64,000 bases of DNA, taken from the NCBI GenBank assembly GCA_001897525.1, contig MKTB01000008.1:1-64000 (forward strand). Reading direction: 5' to 3'. The DNA comes from Bacteroidetes bacterium 43-16 (GTDB lineage: Bacteria > Bacteroidota > Bacteroidia > Chitinophagales > Chitinophagaceae). The notes beneath the pieces were generated by a model. That model saw only the letters and a list, made by a program, of their open reading frames with translations. It made no database searches and was not told the origin of the DNA. This document shows positions 52,560-63,065 of this stretch, one piece after another. Positions within the stretch are counted from its first letter, which is position 1. Every line of letters begins with the position of its first letter. The position numbers were made by a program, and so were the translations under genes.

Positions 52560-55439
52560 TTATGCTTCCATATAGGCTTCTACCGGCTCACAGGTACAAA
52601 TTAAGTTCCTGTCGCCATGTGTATTGTTGATACGGGCAACGGTAGGCCAGAATTTATTGGCAGCTACATAAGGTAAAGGGAAAGCGGCTGTCTGACGGCT
52701 GTAAGCATGTTCCCATTCGTTAGCTGTAACTACATACATGGTATGTGGCGCATTTTTCAATGGATTGTCCTTGCGGTCTGCCTGGTCTGCTTCTATTTGT
52801 CTGATCTCATCCCTGATGGATAACATCGCATCACAGAAACGGTCCAGTTCACTCTTATCTTCACTTTCTGTAGGCTCGATCATGATCGTACCGGCAACAG
52901 GGAAGCTCATCGTAGGTGCGTGGAATCCGTAATCCATTAAACGTTTAGCCACATCTTCTGCCTCAATATCAGCAGTTTTCTTGAATGGTCTCAGGTCCAC
53001 GATGAATTCGTGGGCACAAGTACCGTTCGCACCGCTGTATAACACTTCATAGTCATTCTCCAGGCGTGTTTTCATGTAGTTGGCATTCAATATAGCATTT
53101 TGAGTAGCTGCTTTTAAGCCATCTGCACCCAGCATCCTGATGTAGGCATAAGAGATGAGCAGGATAGAAGCAGAGCCATATTGAGCTGCAGAAACTGCAT
53201 TATGCGCCGTGTTTTTCTCGGTGCTGTTGATCACGTGTCCCGGTAAGAAAGGGATCAGGTGAGCAGCCACACAGATCGGGCCTACACCCGGGCCACCACC
53301 ACCATGAGGGATAGCAAATGTTTTGTGCAGGTTCAGGTGACATACATCTGCACCAATGTAACCAGGAGCCGTTAAGCCAACCTGTGCATTCATATTGGCA
53401 CCATCCATGTACACTTGTCCGCCATTGTCGTGGATCGCTTTAATGATATCTTTAATGCTTTCTTCGAAAATACCGTAAGTAGAAGGGTAGGTGATCATCA
53501 CACCGGCCAGGTTATCTTTATGTTGTTCTGCTTTTGCTTTCAGATCTTCCACATCGATATTACCATTTTCCAGAGCTTTTACCACCACTACTTTGTAGCC
53601 GGCCATTACTGCAGATGCAGGGTTGGTACCGTGTGCAGAGATCGGGATCAGGATAATGTTGCGGTGTCCTTCACCACGGCTTTCGTGGTAGGCACGGATA
53701 CATAAGAGACCTGCATATTCCCCATTTGCACCGGAGTTAGGTTGCAGACTGCAGCCCGCAAAACCAGTGATCTCAGACAGGTATTGCTCCAGGTCTTTGA
53801 TCACGGATAAATAACCCGCAGCTTGTTCTTTAGGTACAAAAGGGTGTATTTTACTGAAATGGCTCCAGCTTAAAGGGATCATTTCTGTAGCCGCATTCAG
53901 TTTCATGGTACAGCTACCCAGGGAGATCATAGACGTGTTCAGCGCAAGATCTTTGTTTTCCAAAGATTTGATATAGCGCATCATCATTGTTTCACTGTGA
54001 TAGCTATTGAAGTTCGGGTGAGTCAGGTAAGCGCTTGTTCTTACTAAAACTTCCGGAACACCGGCCAGTAAGTGTGCATCATCTGCTTCGTAGCTTACTG
54101 CATTCACCACATCGTTTAAAATATTGATGATATCGGCCAGGTCATCAAAGCTGGTAGATTCATCTAAAGAGATACCCACCAGTTCATCGCAGATATAGCG
54201 GAAGTTGATCTTGGCTTTTTCAGCCTGGCTTTGGATGATGGCTGCTTTATTGGTTTTGATCACTACGGTGTCAAAGAAAGAATCGGACCATAACTGATGG
54301 CCGTTTTCTTTCAAGGCAGTAGCTAAAGCCTGTGCCAGGATATTTACCCTGGAAGCAATGTTTTTCAAACCATGAGGTCCGTGGTACACGGCATACATAG
54401 CCGCCATATTGGCCAGTAATGCCTGTGCGGTACAGATATTTGAAGTTGCTTTTTCGCGTTTAATGTGTTGCTCACGGGTTTGTAAAGCCATACGCAAAGC
54501 CCGGTTGCCCTGTGCATCAATACTCACACCGATGATACGGCCCGGGATGCTGCGCTTGAATTCATCTTTACAGGTAAAGAAGGCTGCGTGCGGTCCGCCG
54601 AAGCCCAATGGAACTCCGAAACGTTGAGAGTTACCTATAGCTACATCAGCGCCCAGTTCACCCGGAGGGGTCAATAAGGTAAGTGCCAGCAAATCGGTAG
54701 CATAAGCGATATAAGCGCCGGCTGCATGTACTTTTTCAGTAAAAGCGCGATAGTCTTCTACCGCACCCATAGCATTGGGATATTGCACTAAAGCACCGAA
54801 ATAAGTGTTGTCGATCTCGATCGTTTTATAATCACCGAATACCAGTTCAATACCTAATGGTGTGGCACGGGTGGTGATTACATCTTTAGTTTGCGGGAAA
54901 GTATGCTTGTCTACGAAGAATTTAGGACGCTCCGGAGCTGCAGTACTTTTATTTAAAGCATGGAAGAACATAGCCATTGCTTCAGCAGCAGCGGTAGCTT
55001 CATCCAGCAAAGAGGCATTGGCGATCGGTAAAGCCGTCAGCTCAGAAACCATGGTCTGGTAGTTCAGCAGGCTTTCCAGGCGACCTTGAGAGATCTCAGC
55101 CTGGTAAGGCGTGTACTGGGTGTACCATCCCGGGTTTTCAAAAACGTTCCTGAGGATAACAGAAGGGGTTACCGTGTCATAATAACCTTGCCCGATATAC
55201 GTTTTGAATACTTTATTCTTTATAGATACCTGCTTCAGCATTCTTAAATAGTCCTGCTCGCTCAGTGCCGGAGGTATATTCAGGGGTTTGGGAAGCCTGA
55301 TAGCAGACGGAATGGTCTTGTCTATCAATGCGTCAACACTGTCAACGCCGATAGCGGTAAGCATTTCCTGCGTTTGAGCTTCATTAGGTCCAATGTGGCG
55401 ACGGCTGAATTCGTGCTGTAAAGCTGAAAAAAGATTCAT
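52560..55439 (-). CDS. gcvP: Glycine dehydrogenase (decarboxylating), P protein
   Basis: 959 aa, the fused long form (not split GcvPA/GcvPB). Decarboxylates glycine and passes the aminomethyl group to the lipoyl H protein. The PLP lysine lies in [21 protein letters not shown] (about residue 708), and the Gly-rich loop and [16 protein letters not shown] follow. N-terminal half: [12 protein letters not shown] and [16 protein letters not shown]. -7 element TAAATTTG on the minus strand at 55473-55480. gcvT and gcvH are not adjacent, and no glycine riboswitch fold was seen in the short leader. Confidence 0.97.
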   Translation of the reverse strand: MNLFSALQHEFSRRHIGPNEAQTQEMLTAIGVDSVDALIDKTIPSAIRLPKPLNIPPALSEQDYLRMLKQVSIKNKVFKTYIGQGYYDTVTPSVILRNVFENPGWYTQYTPYQAEISQGRLESLLNYQTMVSELTALPIANASLLDEATAAAEAMAMFFHALNKSTAAPERPKFFVDKHTFPQTKDVITTRATPLGIELVFGDYKTIEIDNTYFGALVQYPNAMGAVEDYRAFTEKVHAAGAYIAYATDLLALTLLTPPGELGADVAIGNSQRFGVPLGFGGPHAAFFTCKDEFKRSIPGRIIGVSIDAQGNRALRMALQTREQHIKREKATSNICTAQALLANMAAMYAVYHGPHGLKNIASRVNILAQALATALKENGHQLWSDSFFDTVVIKTNKAAIIQSQAEKAKINFRYICDELVGISLDESTSFDDLADIINILNDVVNAVSYEADDAHLLAGVPEVLVRTSAYLTHPNFNSYHSETMMMRYIKSLENKDLALNTSMISLGSCTMKLNAATEMIPLSWSHFSKIHPFVPKEQAAGYLSVIKDLEQYLSEITGFAGCSLQPNSGANGEYAGLLCIRAYHESRGEGHRNIILIPISAHGTNPASAVMAGYKVVVVKALENGNIDVEDLKAKAEQHKDNLAGVMITYPSTYGIFEESIKDIIKAIHDNGGQVYMDGANMNAQVGLTAPGYIGADVCHLNLHKTFAIPHGGGGPGVGPICVAAHLIPFLPGHVINSTEKNTAHNAVSAAQYGSASILLISYAYIRMLGADGLKAATQNAILNANYMKTRLENDYEVLYSGANGTCAHEFIVDLRPFKKTADIEAEDVAKRLMDYGFHAPTMSFPVAGTIMIEPTESEDKSELDRFCDAMLSIRDEIRQIEADQADRKDNPLKNAPHTMYVVTANEWEHAYSRQTAAFPLPYVAANKFWPTVARINNTHGDRNLICTCEPVEAYMEA

Positions 55440-55565
55440 ATCGGGATATAAAATATGTGGTTAAATGAGGTGCAAATTTACAATTATTATTTATGATTAA
55501 GAAATAGGCTTAAGCACCTATTGGGGATAATTATGTTCCAATTAAGGAAATTGATAATGTAACAG

Positions 55566-56063
55566 TCAATTGCGCTCAAAATATATGCTTTTTACTGTTT
55601 TGTGTTTTGCAATAATAAGGGCACATAGAGAAAAACATATCATTGCGATATTTATATGAGAGGTGCTGCAGCTACCATCATAGATGGAGCCGGAGTATAT
55701 TTTCCAGTGCCAGGGAAAGATTTTGGGATAAGCCGGTAAATTAATGCCTGATTGTTTAGAGACTATTGAAGGAAGCAGGTCAATTATATCTGGTAAAATG
55801 GCACCACATAAAGTAGCAAAAATGATCAGTTTATAACCTTTCCGGGCAAAAATGCTGAGCGTAACCAATAAGATAAAGCCTGCAATGAAATCAAGTTTTG
55901 AATTTATAGGGTAGCAATGTGGCGTATAGTCTAATAGTGCGTGGGACACAAAGGCGATAAAAGCACCTGCGGTCGCCCTGATCATTGTTTTGGGTTCAGG
56001 CACATCACTACAGACTGCTAATGCAATACCAAGTCCTGCGGCTAAATGAAATAATACATTCAT
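55566..56063 (-). CDS. Polytopic membrane protein, putative DUF457-like
   Basis: 165 aa with about four membrane helices (LFHLAAGLGIALAV, AFIAFVSHALLDYTPH, LDFIAGFILLVTLSIF, IAMICFSLCALIIA). HALLDYTPH and ILPDIIDLLPS contain the His/Asp residues of membrane-bound metal-dependent hydrolase-like (YdjM/DUF457) families, but the alignment is weak. It follows the chagasin-like lipoprotein gene by six bases on the same strand and is probably co-transcribed. Confidence 0.6.
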   Translation of the reverse strand: MNVLFHLAAGLGIALAVCSDVPEPKTMIRATAGAFIAFVSHALLDYTPHCYPINSKLDFIAGFILLVTLSIFARKGYKLIIFATLCGAILPDIIDLLPSIVSKQSGINLPAYPKIFPWHWKIYSGSIYDGSCSTSHINIAMICFSLCALIIAKHKTVKSIYFERN

Positions 56064-56069
56064 GCTTAT

Positions 56070-56546
56070 TTATTCCGTTACCGTAACCACGATCCGGTAT
56101 TCTGCACTGCTGTTGGGCGCATAAGTAGACACGATCTGCCCATTCTCCTGCTCCCGTACACTATCCACGGCAAAGAAATCGCAGTCTTTCTGCCACAGCC
56201 GGGTGGGGCAGTTGTTGAACTTCAAAGTATCACTACCGGTTTCTGTAGCCAGCACCTGGTAAGTCAGGGTTTCTCCGCCACCGTCTACATTATTGGGATC
56301 TTTGAGCATGGATTTAACGCCTTGCAATTTGAACTGTCGGTTGAGTTTAGACTCGTTCATCCAGCACAACTCATAGCCGGTACTCTTGTTTTGAGGCAGG
56401 GAAAAGACCAGGATCTCTCCTTTCTTTACCCGCATCTGGTGCAGGCCTTTACTGCTGATGTCATTTTGTGCCGCCTCATCGCAGGAGGTCCATAAACCGG
56501 CAACACAGAGGGCAAGAATAACAAATCTGACAGTAAACTTCGACAT
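56070..56546 (-). CDS. Chagasin-like (inhibitor family I42) lipoprotein
   Basis: 158 aa from the ATG at 56546, giving a lipoprotein signal that ends in LWTSC; the in-frame ATG at 56570 adds eight residues. The domain (about 38-158) has the three loop motifs of chagasin-type cysteine protease inhibitors in order: NKSTGYEL (family NPTTGY), DGGGETLTYQV (GGxG-like) and CPTRLWQKD (RPW-like). Two cysteines around NNCPTRLW and KDC could form a disulfide. It may protect the envelope from its own or foreign cysteine proteases. The RPW loop is only partly conserved. Confidence 0.7.
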   Translation of the reverse strand: MSKFTVRFVILALCVAGLWTSCDEAAQNDISSKGLHQMRVKKGEILVFSLPQNKSTGYELCWMNESKLNRQFKLQGVKSMLKDPNNVDGGGETLTYQVLATETGSDTLKFNNCPTRLWQKDCDFFAVDSVREQENGQIVSTYAPNSSAEYRIVVTVTE

Positions 56547-56631
56547 CCTGATGTAATTAAGTATCCGCAAATTTAAACATTATATGCGGTATCGTGGAGC
56601 ATGAAACAAAAAAGTATGCTCCAAAAGGAAA

Positions 56632-56670
56632 ATTCTTGCCGCATTTCGACTAGCTCAATGGGACAAGAAT
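56632..56670 (-). repeat. Core fragment of the MITE-like repeat
   Basis: On the minus strand ATTCTTGTCCCATTGA...ATGCGGCAAGAAT aligns with the inner inverted repeat of the 140-bp elements. The outer GGTGTCT ends are absent. Confidence 0.7.
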
Positions 56671-56727
56671 TTTTATAAAATTTTACTCCTTTATAGAGAG
56701 AATAGAAACTATTTTTTGCGGTGCTTA

Positions 56728-58089
56728 TTACTCTGCAAAGTATTTATGGAAATACGGGATGGTTTCAATGCCTTTGAAATAGTTGGCCACATCGTACTTT
56801 TCATTAGGCGAGTGGATATTGTCATTATCCAGTCCGAAACCTAATAAAACAGTCTTCAGGCCCAAAACTTTTTCAAATAAAGCAATGATCGGGATACTGC
56901 CACCACCACGTGTCGGGATCGGTGCTTTACCGAAAGTAGTTTCCAGGGCTTTGGCAGCAGCCTGGTAAGCTTTACCGTCTGTAGGGGTCACCACCGGCTC
57001 CCCGCCATGGTGCGGACGTACTACTACGGTAGTTCCCGGAGTCGCCAGGCTTTCAAAATGTTGCTGGAATAATTCGGTGATCTCCTGGGAAACCTGGTTA
57101 GGCACCAGGCGCATGGAGATCTTGGCAAAAGCTTTGGACGGTAAAACCGTTTTTGCGCCTTCTCCGGTATAGCCACCCCAGATACCGTTTACATCCAAAG
57201 TAGGACGTACACCGGTACGCTCAAAGGTAGTATAGCCCTTTTCGCCAGCTACGCTGTTTACGCCTAATTCTTCTTCATACTCTTTCAGGTCGAAAGGTGC
57301 ATCGTTTAAGGCTTTCCGCTCTGCATCCGTCAGTTCCTGTACCTTATCATAAAAACCAGGAATGGTAATGTGCTTGTTTTCGTCGTGTAAAGAAGCGATC
57401 ATTTTACACAGTTCATTGATCGGGTTGGCGACACCTCCGCCATACACACCACTGTGCAGGTCGCGGTTAGGGCCGGTAACCTCTACTTCCAGGTAAGCCA
57501 GACCTCTGAGGCCGGTCTCAATAGAAGGGTGTTCCATGCTGATCATAGAAGTATCTGAAACCAAAACGATGTCTGCTTTCAGTTTTTCAACATTGTCTTC
57601 CAGGAAAGTCGCCAGGTTGGCAGAACCTACTTCTTCTTCGCCTTCGATCATCATTTTTACATTGCATTGCAGTGTATTGGTTTTCGCCATGATCTCGAAT
57701 GCCTTGATGTGCATATAGAACTGTCCTTTATCATCACAGGCACCACGGGCAAAGATCTTGCCTTCTTTGATCACCGGCTCAAAAGGACCGCTGTGCCATA
57801 GTTCCAAAGGATCGGCAGGCTGCACGTCATAGTGGCCATATACCAGTACTGTAGGCAATGCAGGATTCACTATTTTTTCACCATATACGATCGGGTGGCC
57901 TGCGGTAGGGCATACTTCTGCGCTATCACAACCGGCATCCAACATCGCTTGTTTTACCGCTTCGGCACACTTGGCTACATCACCTTTGTATTTGCTGTCT
58001 GCACTCACAGAAGGAATGCGTAATAAATCTAATAATTCGTTTAAGAAACGGTCTTTATTGTCTTCTAAATAAGCTTTCCAGGCTTCCAT
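56728..58089 (-). CDS. Dipeptidase (peptidase M20 family)
   Basis: 453 aa. Metal ligands: H and D in VYGHYDVQPADP (~95), the GEEEVGSANL Glu pair (~155), D in LVSDTSM (~185) and the final His in NDNIHSPNEKYDV (~430). The inserted lid/dimer domain (about 200-370) with LHSGVYGGGVANP is typical of the CNDP-like M20 group. It removes or splits short peptides in the cytoplasm. Tandem AATTTGAAAATTAG-like sequence lies just upstream of the start. Confidence 0.95.
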   Translation of the reverse strand: MEAWKAYLEDNKDRFLNELLDLLRIPSVSADSKYKGDVAKCAEAVKQAMLDAGCDSAEVCPTAGHPIVYGEKIVNPALPTVLVYGHYDVQPADPLELWHSGPFEPVIKEGKIFARGACDDKGQFYMHIKAFEIMAKTNTLQCNVKMMIEGEEEVGSANLATFLEDNVEKLKADIVLVSDTSMISMEHPSIETGLRGLAYLEVEVTGPNRDLHSGVYGGGVANPINELCKMIASLHDENKHITIPGFYDKVQELTDAERKALNDAPFDLKEYEEELGVNSVAGEKGYTTFERTGVRPTLDVNGIWGGYTGEGAKTVLPSKAFAKISMRLVPNQVSQEITELFQQHFESLATPGTTVVVRPHHGGEPVVTPTDGKAYQAAAKALETTFGKAPIPTRGGGSIPIIALFEKVLGLKTVLLGFGLDNDNIHSPNEKYDVANYFKGIETIPYFHKYFAE

Positions 58090-58216
58090 ATTTTAAAATT
58101 TGAAAATTAGAGAATTTGAAAATTAGTTAATGTCTTAAGTGGTTGGATATGTAGTTTGTAATGATGATAATAATACAATTTACGAATTCACAAATCTACA
58201 CATTCAACAATACCAA

Positions 58217-58795
58217 TTAGACCCAAATGATTTTATCTTCTAAAGGGATTTTGCGGGTACCTTCTTTTTGCTCCTCTGTATAGCCCAGGTAGATCAGTCC
58301 CATGACCAGGTCATTCTCAGTCAATCCCAGGTACATTTTCATAGCAGGGTGGTGGGTCATGCCACCGGTGCTCCAGAAGGAGGCTATACCTTTCGCAGTA
58401 GCGCCCAGCAGCATATTTTCGGTAGCAGCAGCCACTGCAGCATATTCTTCTTCTACAATGATCTTGGTCTCCGGGGTGCGGCGCATTACGGTAATTACGA
58501 GGTGAGAAGATTTGTCGCCCATTTTAGCAATGGTATCTCTTTTGCTCTCTGTACGTATGGCTTCGTCTGTATTGGCCCAGTAGAGTTCTGCATGGTGTTC
58601 ACAAAACTTTTCCAGGTTTTCGCCCGTGAGTACAAAAAAGCGCCAGGGTTCTGTGCGGCCATGGGTAGGTGCCCAGTCTGCCGTAGCGATAATATCTTTA
58701 ATGTCCTGTTCGGGGATAACCTGCCCGTTCATCTGTGCGGGCTTCACCGTTCTCCTGCGGATAACGATCTCTTTAAACTGTTCAAATGTGCTCAT
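58217..58795 (-). CDS. Nitroreductase family protein
   Basis: 192 aa, short single-domain FMN type. RRRTVKP near the N-terminus (phosphate binding), ADWAPTHGRTEPWRFFVLTG (~40-58) and the late GLIYLGYTEEQK segment match the YdjA-like subgroup. It uses NAD(P)H to reduce nitro or quinone compounds; the natural substrate is unknown. Monocistronic. Confidence 0.92.
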   Translation of the reverse strand: MSTFEQFKEIVIRRRTVKPAQMNGQVIPEQDIKDIIATADWAPTHGRTEPWRFFVLTGENLEKFCEHHAELYWANTDEAIRTESKRDTIAKMGDKSSHLVITVMRRTPETKIIVEEEYAAVAAATENMLLGATAKGIASFWSTGGMTHHPAMKMYLGLTENDLVMGLIYLGYTEEQKEGTRKIPLEDKIIWV

Positions 58796-58970
58796 CTGGC
58801 TATTTTAGCGCTGTAATTTTAGGAAATGAGCCCAAATTTACAATATCCATTACGAATAGTCAATTATTCGTGGATTTGTTTCCATTTTGCCAGGACACAA
58901 TTCCATTGCTGCAATAGATAATGAGCGTAACGGCCGATGTCACGGAGTCTTCAACTAACTTTGTACTTAA

Positions 58971-59298
58971 CTATAGTTGATTAAGATATTCACTTTGCGG
59001 GGTATGATTGTTGGTAATGAATTGAACAAGGCAACGGTTTTGCAATTGTTCAAAGAATACATACCATGTGGTGCGCCTGTTTGCTTTTATTTTAATATAG
59101 TACTTTCCGTAATGAATCAACTCTTGTGGTGTTTCCTGAGGCTTCAGTGTGGGTAAATCTTTAAGAATAGCATCATAAAGATGATTTACATATGCTTCGG
59201 CACTTTCAATAAAACCAGAATACGTCTTTTCTAATTAAGGAGATGATCAATTCGTCCAGGAAAAGAAGAACTTCATTTTTGAAAGCGATCTCTTTCAT
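58971..59298 (-). pseudogene. RelE/ParE-like toxin gene with a frameshift
   Basis: On the minus strand an ATG at 59298 inside the end of the antitoxin gene starts MKEIAFKNEVLLFLDELIISLI. This frame stops soon after. Shifting one base near 59228-59236 gives EKTYSGFIESAEAYVNHLYDAIL and continues to HYGKYYIKIKANRRTTWYVFF, LVQFITNNHTPQSEYLNQL and a stop at 58971. The total length is one base over a multiple of three. The strand order and the RTTWYVFF region are as in RelE/ParE toxins. The frameshift should abolish toxin; a programmed shift or sequencing error is possible. Confidence 0.75.
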
Positions 59299-59509
59299 TG
59301 AAGCGTTTTCTAACCGTTTCTAATGTATGGGCTCTCGCTTTTTCCAATGGAACTGCGTTTCCCCAATTTTTTTCAAATACAGCCTCTTCTTCCGCTTCTG
59401 CAATCGTTCTTACTACAGTCAAAACAGCCTGTTTGTTTTTGTCGGACAAGCTGCTGACATATGCTTTTATTTGATTGTCAATGCTTTCCTCTTGAACTGA
59501 TTGAGCCAT
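59273..59509 (-). CDS. Antitoxin-like protein beside the broken toxin
   Basis: 78 aa, acidic and helical (ESIDNQIKAYVSSLSDKNKQ, RTIAEAEEEAVFEKN, TVRKRFNERDRFQK). Its 3' end overlaps the toxin frame by 26 bases, the usual antitoxin-first layout. No DNA-binding fold is obvious. It is intact although the toxin is frameshifted. Confidence 0.7.
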   Translation of the reverse strand: MAQSVQEESIDNQIKAYVSSLSDKNKQAVLTVVRTIAEAEEEAVFEKNWGNAVPLEKARAHTLETVRKRFNERDRFQK

Positions 59510-59669
59510 GATTAATGCAGTTTGATTTAATATACAAATATACGGTTTTTTTATCTTTTAAGTGTAGGTCAGCCTTATCTCTTAGGTTGATTTTGTCAAC
59601 TATGCCGCAATAGATGGCGGACGGATTTTTGAGATTAATGATGTTGTTGCTCAGAAGACCAGGATGGGC

Positions 59670-60032
59670 TTAATCAAGCGACACAAATAGCTCTGTCCTC
59701 GTCTTCAAGACATTACCGGTTTTGCACCACATTGCTGAATAGTTGCCCCCTTTTGCGCCATCTTTATAGTTCCAAATGCCGGTTTCCCAGGCTAATTTGC
59801 CGCTATCTCCCACAATAATTTCAGCAGGCAATCTTTCAAATAAAACAATGCCAGCGCTAAACATTTCCTTCCATATTTTAGCAAGGCTTTTCTTTCCTGC
59901 ATGTTTTCCGCCCTCGCCCGAAATCACAATGATATCTTCCTGATAATGTTTCGTTACCCCTTCCACATCTTTTAGAGCAATAGCCGCATTGGAAGCCTTC
60001 CTGGCGTTTTTAATATATTCCTGATCCGTCAT
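59670..60032 (-). CDS. NTF2-like (SnoaL/DUF4440) protein
   Basis: 120 aa, one cystatin-like alpha+beta cone. N-terminal helix (YIKNARKASNAAIALKDVEGV), then DIIVISGEGGKHAGK, and C-terminal strands LAWETGIWNYKDGAKGGNYSAMWCKTGN and TRTELFVSL. The family includes SgcJ/EcaC-type proteins of mostly unknown activity. The following repeat element is immediately upstream of its start. Confidence 0.85.
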   Translation of the reverse strand: MTDQEYIKNARKASNAAIALKDVEGVTKHYQEDIIVISGEGGKHAGKKSLAKIWKEMFSAGIVLFERLPAEIIVGDSGKLAWETGIWNYKDGAKGGNYSAMWCKTGNVLKTRTELFVSLD

Positions 60033-60054
60033 TAGATTTTAATTTTATGCCGAT

Positions 60055-60194
60055 GGTATCTAAAAAGCTAAGATTCTTGTCACATTGAGCTCCGTCGATA
60101 CTTCGACCTGCTCTGTACGGCAAGAATAGAGTTCCAAATTTGTCTACCCTTCGATAAACTCAGGATGACAAATTTTGCACCCTTTTTAGACACC
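60055..60194 (+). repeat. 140-bp MITE-like element, copy 2
   Basis: It starts GGTATCTAAAAAG and ends TTTTTAGACACC, with inner ATTCTTGTCACATTGA...CGGCAAGAAT. Same length and order as 14685-14824. The left end differs by one base from GGTGTCT. Confidence 0.8.
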
Positions 60195-60261
60195 TTTATT
60201 GAATTTGGTTAGGTTTTGTCGGTCTTTTGACCAGCGACATTGAATTTAGCGTTTTCCTGGT

Positions 60262-61404
60262 TTAATAACCATGCAGGTTAATGTCTGCGGCATCAATAAT
60301 AGTAACATTCTTTCCCATTTTCTTTTGAATGAGTTTGAAATGTGGTAGTTCCTCCTCCGTAATTAAAGTAATCGCTTTTCCCTGCTTCAGGGCCCTGCCG
60401 GTGCGACCAATGCGGTGCACATAATCTAAAGGAGCGCGAGGCAATTCGTAATTAATCACCACGGGTAATGACTCAATATGGATGCCGCGACCAATCAGGT
60501 CGGTTGCCACCAATACCTGGTTCTTGCCCGCCTTAAACCCTGCCAGTCCTTCCATTCGTGTATTTTGCGATTTATTGGCATGAACGGCTACTGCGTTTAT
60601 TTTATTCTTTTTTAATTTATCCACCACATTATCGGCCGTTCTTTGGGAGGAAACGAACACCAGTGCTTTATCCAGCTGCTGCTCTTTGATCAAATAGCGC
60701 AAAAAAGGGCCTTTGGTAGCAGCCGTCACCAAGTAGGCAAGCTGCTCAATGTCCTCTATAGATTGTTGTTCGGGCTCAATGGTGATCACAACTGGCTGTA
60801 TGCCCAATCTCGATTTTAGTTCAGTCACTTTATCATTGAGCGTTGCTGAGTACAGCATAGTCTGCTTGTGCGCAGGCAGCAGCGACAATATTTGATCCAT
60901 CTCCGCCTCAAAGCCCAACTGGAACAATTTATCCGCCTCGTCTATCACCAACTGCCTGATGGCAGTAATATCAACTGCATGCTTCTCGATCAGTTCCAGC
61001 AATCTGCCCGGAGTGGCTACCAATACCTCAACGCCCATTATAGCTTTCATCTGAGGTTGAATGGAAACGCCGCCATATACCGCCAAAGTGCGAATAGATC
61101 TGCGTAAAGGTTCTGAAAATACCCGGAACACCTCGTCAATCTGAACGGCTAATTCGCGTGTAGGCACCAATACCAATATTTGCACGGAGCGGTTGCGCTC
61201 ATTTTGGACCTGCTGCAACTGGTCCAAAACAGGCATGACAAAACTGGCCGTTTTCCCGGTACCTGTTGGTGCCACAGCCATAACATCTTTACCGGCCAAA
61301 ATCGGCGGTATGGCCTGCGCTTGTATGGGAAAAACCTGGGCGAAGCCCATTTGCTTCACTGTATGTAAAATGTTTGCAGATAAGCCTAACGATTCAAATT
61401 TCAT
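60262..61404 (-). CDS. DEAD-box ATP-dependent RNA helicase (RhlE-like)
   Basis: 380 aa, the two-domain core without a long basic tail. Q motif FAQVFPIQAQAIPP, I PTGTGKT (~53), Ia PTRELA, Ib TPGRL, II DEAD (~155), III SAT (~185), IV FVSS, V ATDLIGRGIHI and VI YVHRIGRTGRA (~325) are all present. It unwinds short RNA duplexes, probably in ribosome assembly or RNA decay. Monocistronic; divergent from eno. Confidence 0.95.
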   Translation of the reverse strand: MKFESLGLSANILHTVKQMGFAQVFPIQAQAIPPILAGKDVMAVAPTGTGKTASFVMPVLDQLQQVQNERNRSVQILVLVPTRELAVQIDEVFRVFSEPLRRSIRTLAVYGGVSIQPQMKAIMGVEVLVATPGRLLELIEKHAVDITAIRQLVIDEADKLFQLGFEAEMDQILSLLPAHKQTMLYSATLNDKVTELKSRLGIQPVVITIEPEQQSIEDIEQLAYLVTAATKGPFLRYLIKEQQLDKALVFVSSQRTADNVVDKLKKNKINAVAVHANKSQNTRMEGLAGFKAGKNQVLVATDLIGRGIHIESLPVVINYELPRAPLDYVHRIGRTGRALKQGKAITLITEEELPHFKLIQKKMGKNVTIIDAADINLHGY

Positions 61405-61564
61405 TTAATTAGATTAGGGCTCAAAGGTACAGCAACATAAACCAAAAATACAGCTTATCTGAATGAAGGTCTCAGTCGTTTTTTTAGCTTAAACGGATAC
61501 CGCTTAAATGGGGACTCAAGGCATTCACCGGCATTTTTTTTACTTTTTTATCATATTAAAAATT

Positions 61565-62896
<1,332 letters not shown>

Positions 62897-62925
62897 TTTA
62901 AAGGTATTATACATACAACAGGATT

Positions 62926-62962
62926 GCTGCGAAAGTGGCAATCCTGTTGTGTTTTAGGGCCT
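62926..62962 (+). terminator. Terminator of eno
   Basis: CAACAGGATTGC / GCAATCCTGTTG stem with a ten-base loop, followed by GTGTTTT. Confidence 0.88.
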
Positions 62963-63065
62963 CTGTACTTCTATTTGTTTAAGTAAAATATGTAATTGTG
63001 GATTTTTAATTTTTTGTGATCAGGCCGATTATTGCTTTAGGCTGCTTATTTTTGGTATAACCTTA

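Noticed and set aside
55440-55560. Possible glycine riboswitch before gcvP
   Set aside because: The -7 element TAAATTTG lies about 34 bases before the ATG, leaving no room for a tandem aptamer, and no conserved stems were seen.
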